Positions 8,806 through 14,687 of a DNA stretch of 14,687 nucleotides are shown one piece after another. Source of the stretch: Oehlia diaphana. Its lineage: Eukaryota; Glomeromycota; Glomeromycetes; Glomerales; Glomeraceae. Position 1 is the stretch's first letter. Every line of letters begins with the position of its first letter. The DNA is taken from positions 1 to 14,687 of the forward strand of contig QZLH01002279.1 of the NCBI GenBank assembly GCA_003833135.1. Reading direction: 5' to 3'. The position numbers and the translations under genes are program-made. The notes below the pieces were generated by a model. The model searched no databases and was not told where the DNA came from. It was given only the letters and a program-made list of their open reading frames with translations.

Positions 8806-9530
8806 AGAAACATAATAAAGGCAGCCAAAACTATTGCAAAGATAGTAGTGATTTCAAGGCGTGAAGAAGAGAAATAAACAATACTAGAAGCATCACTAGT
8901 AGAAGATGCACTAGAAGTGGCGGTACTATTTTCAGCTATGATCTTTATATCAGCACATACATACATATTCTGCATAGTTGTATTGTAAAAAACTAAAACA
9001 GCTTGAAGAACGCCCGTATCATTAGTGGTAGCGTTAGCCTTAGTTAAATCAATTGTATTTTCGAGAACAACTGGATCTGGCTCAGCATTTACAGTGATAT
9101 CGTCTATTATATAAAAATTTTTTAATGGTGAATTTTTATGCGAAAAAACATTTATTGAAACTGAACGAGAAAAATTATACTTGAGACAAGCACGAAGGTA
9201 TCAGCAGAAGTTGGAGCGTAATAGTATCTTGCGATACCAAAACCATGTCCGAATCTGGTTATTACAAGTCCACCTACGTATATTATAACAGAGATTAAAT
9301 TAAGAATTTATAAAAATTATAAAAAGGAAAAATTCTGCAAAGCATTCACCTTTAATGGGAAAATCTGTTATTGCGGAGGTATTCACAGTATCATGACCTC
9401 CACAGGGAGGCGTGTATGTGTTTTCAACGTTTCCTCTAGGTGTAGGTTGAAGAAAACTAAAGTGGGCATTTACACATGAAAAATAAATGAAAAGTACAAG
9501 AAAAGTGGCAAAAGTTTTTGTAGTATTCAT
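8793..9530 (-). CDS. Secreted copper-binding protein, X325/BIM1 type, probably GPI-anchored
   Basis: Three exons, 9530-9350, 9273-9181 and 9103-8793, joined by 76- and 77-nt introns (donors GTGAAT and GTATAA, acceptors GTAG and ATAG), give 194 aa. Residues 1-22 are a signal peptide. Cleavage after VNA leaves His23 as the mature N-terminus, followed by FSFLQPTPRGN and PPCGG, the signature of fungal X325/BIM1 proteins, which are LPMO-like but serve copper uptake. His23 would form the copper brace. The likely second ligand is the His in RFGHGFG (about residue 70). An Asp such as that in VCADIKI (about residue 147) may be the third. The two mature Cys (about 43 and 145) probably pair. A Ser/Thr-rich stretch and a hydrophobic tail (ITTIFAIVLAAFIMFLPKF) suggest GPI attachment at the plasma membrane. 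It is probably cell-surface copper acquisition rather than polysaccharide cleavage. The family assignment is from sequence pattern only. Confidence 0.85.
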
Positions 9531-9584
9531 GTCGAAAAAATTTTGAAATTTTGAACGTAAGTATCAAATCTCGTTAAAGAACGA

Positions 9585-9592
9585 TATTTATA
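9585..9592 (-). promoter_or_regulatory. TATA box of the copper-protein gene
   Basis: TATAAATA on the minus strand, 55-62 nt upstream of the ATG at 9530. It is a full consensus in a region with no other coding signal on this strand, so it is a credible core promoter. No copper-responsive element was recognised. Confidence 0.55.
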
Positions 9593-10603
9593 CCTTTTAG
9601 GGATACTCACGAATTGTTTGTGAATCGAAGCAATTCCCAAGTACAAGCCGTATCAACATAACACAATAGCCATAGATAAGCCGTGAAGAGTACTTTAATT
9701 TTGATCATGATAATCAAATCTTAATAATTTTTATCATGGGTTTCTTTCTCGTGATCACAGGTGATATTATTAAACATTTATATCAATAGCATCGTTTTAG
9801 ATTGGCGAAACGGAATGATCTGATGAGAAGACAGAACAATAGAAAGATTAAATATGTTGAGGTGTTACCAATTAAAAATTCCCAAAAAGACTTAATTAAT
9901 CATTATTTATATTGTATGTATGGATGAAACCGGTGTCTAACATACATAAACTCTATTTATCATTCATTAAGTAATATAAAGTAATATTTCGAATTTCAAT
10001 AAACGCAAACTTGTAAACACATTAAAATCAAAATTTATTGCCACCGGAAGGCAAACAATAAATAATTATTATTAAATTTATTCACATACTTTGTAATTAT
10101 TATAATTTTCCTCATAATATAAAAAAAAAAAAAAAATTTTCATACCCGTTATTGGTAATCAAAAAAAAATTTATAACAAAAAAGAAAATCCGTGGAAGTT
10201 CCACTAATAAAGTGTGACATATTCAGGGGCCCTGGTATAACCTTCTAATTTACGATAAACATAAAATAATAAATTGATGCACAAAATTATACCTTTTCTG
10301 AACTTTGTACTCCGTTCATCTTCAGATAATCTGAACTTTATCTTGAATTATGACTCCCCATTTATTTATTTATTTATTTTGAAATACAGAGTACAGAAAC
10401 AAAGTGATTAGGTAAAACTAGTGATGGGATTAAAATCTTTTTTAACAAAGTACTTATTAAGTTAATAATTGAATTATTAATTCTAAAAATTCTGATTGGT
10501 CAGATCACACGACCTCTTTTTTTAAAACGCACCAGTGGTGTGTCGAACACCACATCATGCGATATTAATTCTAGTATTACGTAATCATTTATTTTGTAAT
10601 ACC
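9593..10603. other. Spacer with a TTTA microsatellite and a short hairpin
   Basis: No gene is seen. A (TTTA)n run lies at about 10360-10380. At 10535-10553 the sequence GTGGTGT-GTCGA-ACACCAC forms a 7-bp stem. The TGATTGG and GTGTGTCGAAC-like words near it recall the interior of the hAT-like MITE at 4042-4320, so a degraded relative may sit at about 10420-10560, but its far end was not found. Confidence 0.4.
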
Positions 10604-11092
10604 AACGTTCCCTCTCTTTCTTTGACATTGCAAGGTGAGTGGTTGGGTTGAGTTTTTTTGTGGAGGTTCATTTCTTTTTTTGGTTGGGAACGTTACTAAC
10701 ATCCCCCTTTTTTTAGGAATGGACTTGAACTTCAAACTGGACTTTGACATTGCAAGGTGAGTGGGTGGGTTGATTTTTTTTCGTGGATTTCCTTTTTTTT
10801 GGTTGGGAACGTTACTAACATTTCCCTCTCTTTCTTTTTTTCTAGGAACGGCCTTGAACTTTGAACCTGGATTTTGACATAGGTAAGTGAGTGGTTTGAT
10901 CTTTTTCGTAGAGTTTCATTTCTTTTTTTGGCTTGGAAATGTTACTAACATTCCCTTTCTTTTTTTTTTAGGAACGGCTTGGATTTTGGCCTGGGGGACT
11001 TTGAATTGTAAAACGGGTGGGTGTTTTGTTTTATTTGTTCGTCTTTTTTTTAATTTGGGAATGGTCTCTAATGTTCTCTCTTTTTTTTTTAG
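10604..11092 (+). repeat. Tandem array B: intron-like units of about 126 bp with conserved splice signals
   Basis: Four intron-like segments, 10635-10716, 10757-10845, 10883-10971 and 11017-11092 (82, 89, 89 and 76 nt), each have a donor (GTGAGT, GTGAGT, GTAAGT, GTGGGT), a G-rich start, a T-run, a pyrimidine tract and a TAG acceptor. The first three contain TTGG(T/C)TTGGGAA-like sequence and TTACTAACAT, the ideal branch site; the fourth has TCTCTAATG. The exon-like segments between them are 10717-10756, 10846-10882 and 10972-11016 (40, 37, 45 nt), variants of GAACGGCCTTGAACTTTGAA followed by CTGGACTTTGACAT. Spliced together they meet stops in every frame, so they are unlikely to code. The splice-signal segments are better conserved than the exon-like ones. 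No homology is recognised. Confidence 0.75.
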
Positions 11093-11170
11093 AAATGACT
11101 TTCTTTTTTATTTTTGTTAATCTTAGTGTGTTGCTTCATTTGGTTCTCCTTTGTTTTTCTTAACTCTTGG

Positions 11171-11330
11171 TAAGATGGCTTCATTTGGGATGTAATTACC
11201 CTTGATCTTCTATCTTTTCATTAATTATTCTTGATGGCTTTGTTATGGATATAATTACTTATGATTCCTCTAACCCTTTATATGACAGATTCATTTGGAA
11301 CTTTTTATCTTTCATCTTTAATTCTTTTAT
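11171..11330 (+). repeat. Degenerate tandem repeat of about 60 bp
   Basis: Copies begin at about 11172 (AAGATGGCTTCATTTGG), 11232 (TGATGGCTTTGTTATGG) and 11286 (GACAGATTCATTTGG). Each is followed by GATATAATTACTTATGAT-like or T-rich sequence. It follows array B directly and may be an older, decayed part of the same block. Confidence 0.45.
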
Positions 11331-11358
11331 TTGCATTTTGTTATTACTTTATTTTATA

Positions 11359-11558
11359 CAGTCAGCCATTTCTATAGCGAATTTTGATATAACGAATTTC
11401 ATGATATAACGAATCCTTAGTGTGGTACGCATTTAATCATATGAAAAAGAATTTATTACACTGAATTTTACTAATAAAATGCAGTATAATATTGAACAAA
11501 GAAAAATTTATAAATTCACATATGGGGACCCCTCACTTTGTTATACTGAGGCCAACTG
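11359..11558. mobile_element. Pogo-like MITE, 200 bp, flanked by TA
   Basis: The left end reads CAGTCAGCCATTTCTATAGC, then GAA. The right end, read inward on the minus strand, is CAGTTGGCCTCAGTATAACA, then AAG. Both share CAGT..GCC....TATA..AA, typical of pogo/Tigger termini (TATAACGAA words also occur inside at about 11389-11412). TA flanks both sides, at 11357-11358 and 11559-11560. There is no coding capacity, so it is non-autonomous. Confidence 0.7.
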
Positions 11559-11560
11559 TA

Positions 11561-13126
11561 CCTCATGAAGCAAATTAAAAAACAGTTCATAACAACCATT
11601 AATTATTACAGAATGCAACTAAATTACTAAATATTCATAAATCAATTTTGAGTATTTTAATTTAGTAAATTATAAAGAAAAACTATTATAAATCTGAAGT
11701 GAAAGATTTTGATTTTCACATCACCATTTGACAAAAATATTAGCCAATAAAAAGTTTTTTGCAAATCACATTGTAACCTCAGATATCAAGCATGAATAAG
11801 TTAAAATAGAAAGTTGTAGGTAATGTAAACTTTACTAAAATGGCTAATTTTTTGAAATAATTTTGTAATAATTTAAAATACTACAAAAATACATTTAATA
11901 CATCAAAATGTTTTTATAATACTTTTGTTATTATTTTGTAACTGTATTGTATCTAGGTCTATAAAAATAACTCAAAATATTATCACAATAATTTTTTAAT
12001 ATTTTTGTTATTATTTTATTATTATAATATAATCAACTTTGTTATTATTTTAATATTTTTATTTTATTTTTATTAATGGGTTCCAGTTAAATATCTAACA
12101 TGGATGCGAATTTAAGTAAAAAATTATGTACAGTTCAAAATTAAAAAAAGTACTAACAAGCTATATTGCAAAATAATTTACTCAAACTGGTAGGTAATTA
12201 TCAGGAAAAAAGCACAATGTAAAATATAAGGAAAAATCCTCTCACAGTACAACAATCCAGATAAATTATTACTTTTGATATATCAGCTAATAAGACTAGG
12301 TGAAATGAAATTCATACCCTACAGATTATCAGAACTAAAACTGCTAGCTCTTGGTTGGTAAAAATCCCAACACTAATTGATAAAAATAAATTCTCTAAAT
12401 AACTATATTACCAGGGTTAATAACCTATCTAAGAGTAAACTAAAGAGGAACTTTTAATATTGTGCAATTTTCAAAAGGTCACCCACCTCATTTTAAACAA
12501 TTTCTTCAACTTAAATTAGACTGCAGTAAAATATCTATAATAATCCAAACATATACTAATTTGACTTCACATGACCAAAAACTGATTATCCCCTATAAAA
12601 AGTCTACATCCTTAAACTGTACTAGTTTTATGGTTAAAATATCCTTATATAGTAATAATATTCTTAAAATATACTGAAATTTGTACGAACAGTATATTTA
12701 AAATAGTGTTCTATAATAATAAATAAGTTTAAATTATACAAAAAATATACTTAATTTTTAAATGTAATATTGACTGGTATTTTAAAATATTCTGATTAGA
12801 TATGAAAAATATCCTTAAAAGTAATTTATCAGTAATTTAGGTATGTTAATATAATATTCTTAAAATATACTGAAATTGTACAAATGGATATTTAAATTTA
12901 TTTAATAGTGTTTCGAATTGTAATATTTTAAAATATTCTGGAAAGGACTATATACTATTCGTATCGGTTTCACAAAATTACAAAATTACGTAAGACAGAT
13001 TATACAAATGTCCTATTGTCCATCCGGCACGTGATGATAACTGCGCTTAAAATATTCTGATCGAGTACATGAATATTTCAATCGGCAAAAAATTAAATAA
13101 AATAACGTAATTAGATTATTTAATTT
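11561..13126. other. Long AT-rich spacer without recognisable genes
   Basis: Six-frame reading gives only short open stretches; the longest, 12462-12677 on the plus strand, has no domain, biased composition or splice context and is not called. The stretch contains the dispersed direct repeats listed separately. Elsewhere I recognise only TTATTTT-type low complexity (about 11930-12080). Confidence 0.45.
12656..12912. repeat. Pair of direct repeats about 196 bp apart
   Basis: TAATATTCTTAAAATATACT followed by GAAAT occurs at 12656 and again at 12852. Both copies then continue with GTAC(G/A)A, a TATTTAAA word and TAGTGTT. In the first copy AAATATACTG and CAGTATATTT form a hairpin that the second has lost. 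A related word, TTAAAATATTCTG, recurs at about 12782, 12928 and 13047, so the whole 12650-13060 region is built from decayed copies of one unit. No coding content. Confidence 0.5.
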
Positions 13127-13133
13127 TATAAAC
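13127..13133 (+). promoter_or_regulatory. TATA-like box of the gene at 13182
   Basis: TATAAAC lies 49-55 nt upstream of the ATG at 13182, followed by the pyrimidine-rich leader CTTTCTTTCTTT. The spacing resembles that of the copper-protein gene. Confidence 0.35.
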
Positions 13134-13181
13134 TAAATTTCTTTCTTTCTTTAAAAGATATGAATTATTTTTTGAAAAAAG

Positions 13182-14687
13182 ATGTCAAAAACTAAAGACA
13201 AATGCAAGAATTGTGCAGGTAAAAAATGAGAACAAAAAAAAACAAAAAATAAAATGTGTGGCAATATAAATTGAATTTTATATCAATTTTTTTGAATCAA
13301 TATTTCATAATTATAGATTTCGATGCCAAGTTAGACTTTACCAACCGTGCTATTAAGATTAGAAAGATCGATATTTTTAAAGATAATCCAGAACCATTTG
13401 TCCTAATAATTCCTCCTAGTGTTACTGGTGGTGATGGTCCTCCTGGTTCTCCCGGTGGCATTGTTTCTGAAACTTTTAGTAATAATGACACTAATAAAAA
13501 ACAAAATAAAAATAATGAAAATAATGAACTTTCTGAAAATTATGATAGTTAAGGTTAGTTTTAAATTACTATAATTTTATATTTAATATATAGGCGAACA
13601 CGGTATAGCAGTAATATTGAGATTTTGTTATGTATTATTATTATAAAGTTATTAATCTAATTTTCATATTTATATAATAAGCATCGCGAGATATCAAAGG
13701 AAATTCAAACAAAAACATGTTAGGGAAAGTGATGGTAGGTCTTTTTCATCGTTTCTTTTGTTGTTTACAAAAAGTAAAATTCTTCTTTACTTATTTATAG
13801 ATGATCAAGTAGAAATATTAGAAATATCGGATACCAATAATACTAACGAAGATTTTTGTACGTTTCAAATTATGTCTTATAATCTTAATAATTAGAACAA
13901 ACAATAATACTAAATTTATGTTTATTGTTTCTATATAAGGCTCAACCCTAAAAAATGATAAAAAAAGAGTGAAAATCGGTAAAATTTTGTATTTTTTTCT
14001 ACTTTATTGATTGACAAAAGTAATATTTACTTTTTGGTATTTTAAATTATATTAGGCAATTCTTCAATATGTAAAAAAGTGACTAAACCGGGTATTGTAT
14101 AATTAACAGAAAGCAAAACTTGTGAACTTGAATCTGAAGTAATATATATATATTTTTTTCTTTAGACAAAAAAAGTTTATTGGCTATTAATAAGATCGGA
14201 GGTCCCACAATAGATTCGTTATTATATTCATTGCGCAAATTGAAAAATACCGGAGTTAAAAGTGTAGCAATGAATTTGGTTAATAATAGTATCCGATTTA
14301 TAGATTCCACGGGAACATTAATGATAAAACCAAATCGCGTTAGCTCCGATGATATAACAATTAATGCCAATTTTCCTCACTATGATTATAATCAAACCTC
14401 AGAAGAAAATAATAGTGAGGATCTCAACTTTAAGGCAAATTTTATCAAATTAAAGAAATTCAATGAATTGGATATGGGAAGTATAAGATTGGCGGAAGAC
14501 TTGCATAGGCTGCTAGATCATATTGGAAAATTACCCAATAACCCACCTATACGTGATAAAGTAGTCTTCAGCAAAAAAGAAAAGTACAGAGAAGCCCTTA
14601 TTAGTCGTTTGGAAAAGATTAATGTAGCAGAAGAGTTTAAATTCTTTCATGGTACTCAACGTATTAATTTGATTCCTGACAATCAAA
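13182..14687 (+). CDS. Unknown multi-exon protein, N-terminal part, runs off the window
   Basis: Exons: 13182-13218, 13317-13547, a less certain one from 13682 (to 13734 or 13738), 13801-13857, 13940-13978, 14056-14091, and 14166 to beyond 14687. The confident junctions are all phase 1. The protein starts MSKTKDKCKNCA, then a lysine- and isoleucine-rich block (AIKIRKIDIFK), a GDGPPGSPGG turn and an Asn/Lys/Glu-rich disordered stretch. Small exons add acidic and basic linkers (EILEISDTNNTNEDF; KNDKKRVKI; CKKVTKP). The last exon encodes a folded-looking region of at least 173 residues (AINKIGGPTIDSLLYSLRKL, LAEDLHRLLDHIGKLP, REALISRLEKINVAEEFKFF). I recognise no domain; there is no signal peptide or membrane segment. 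Unspliced, exon 2 would end at TAA 13552. The weak points are the donor GTTAAG at 13548 and the donor of exon 3, where the stronger site (GTAGGT, 13735) breaks the frame and the weaker one (13739) keeps it. Confidence 0.65.

Noticed and set aside
10420..10560. Possible second hAT-like element starting TAGTGATGGGATTAAA
   Set aside because: Its interior recalls the MITE at 4042-4320, but no inverted right end or 8-bp duplication could be found.
10887..11120. Plus-strand open frame of 77 codons across array B
   Set aside because: It runs through repeated donor, branch and acceptor signals; the Phe-rich product only reflects T-runs.
12462..12677. Plus-strand open frame of 71 codons
   Set aside because: No recognisable domain, no splice context, AT-typical composition and overlap with a repeat copy; chance is enough.
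13297..13491. Minus-strand open frame with a Gly/Pro-rich start
   Set aside because: Antisense to exon 2 of the plus-strand gene, which has splice-supported continuation on both sides.
14083..14370. Minus-strand open frame of 95 codons
   Set aside because: Antisense to exons 7 and 8 of the plus-strand gene; it crosses their splice sites and shows no domain.
1..14687. tRNA or rRNA genes
   Set aside because: No cloverleaf with A and B boxes and no rRNA core sequence was recognised by eye on either strand; a covariance-model scan was not possible here.

Overview
The window looks like nuclear DNA of an arbuscular mycorrhizal fungus of the Rhizophagus type (Glomeromycotina). This is inferred from the extreme AT richness, the short GT..AG introns of about 62-101 nt, decayed Tc1-type transposon ends, and genes from families expanded in those genomes: BTB-BACK, AMN1-like LRR, TRP-like channels and secreted copper proteins. 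No database was consulted.

Layout, left to right. The terminus of a frameshifted Tc1/mariner-like element (1-405) is followed by AT-rich spacer. A minus-strand vWA gene with a complete metal site (exons 2114-3637) runs without an intergenic gap into BTB-BACK exons (1130-2037). The reading frame allows both to be one 676-aa vWA-BTB-BACK protein. Next come a hAT-like MITE with an 8-bp target duplication (4042-4320), a four-copy tandem array whose units look like splice acceptor, tiny exon and donor (about 4600-5090), and a 15-bp-type minisatellite (5125-5337). Two minus-strand pseudogenes follow: a TRP-like ion channel (6018-7678) and an AMN1-like leucine-rich-repeat gene (7942-8590). The second is cut near a solitary Tc1-type end.

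The clearest intact gene is at 8793-9530 (minus, three exons, 194 aa). It encodes a secreted, probably GPI-anchored, copper-binding protein of the X325/BIM1 type, with a TATA box upstream. The stretch 10604-11092 is a second, unrelated tandem array of about 126 bp whose copies keep a donor, a TACTAAC branch site, a pyrimidine tract and an acceptor. A pogo-like MITE (11359-11558) and a long repeat-rich AT spacer follow. At 13182 a plus-strand gene of unknown function begins; its small exons join mostly in phase 1, and it runs off the right edge.

The genes show no common pathway. The interest lies in the possible vWA-BTB fusion with a dual-use TAG (stop codon and splice acceptor), the two arrays of repeated intron-like units, and the fast decay of neighbouring gene copies.
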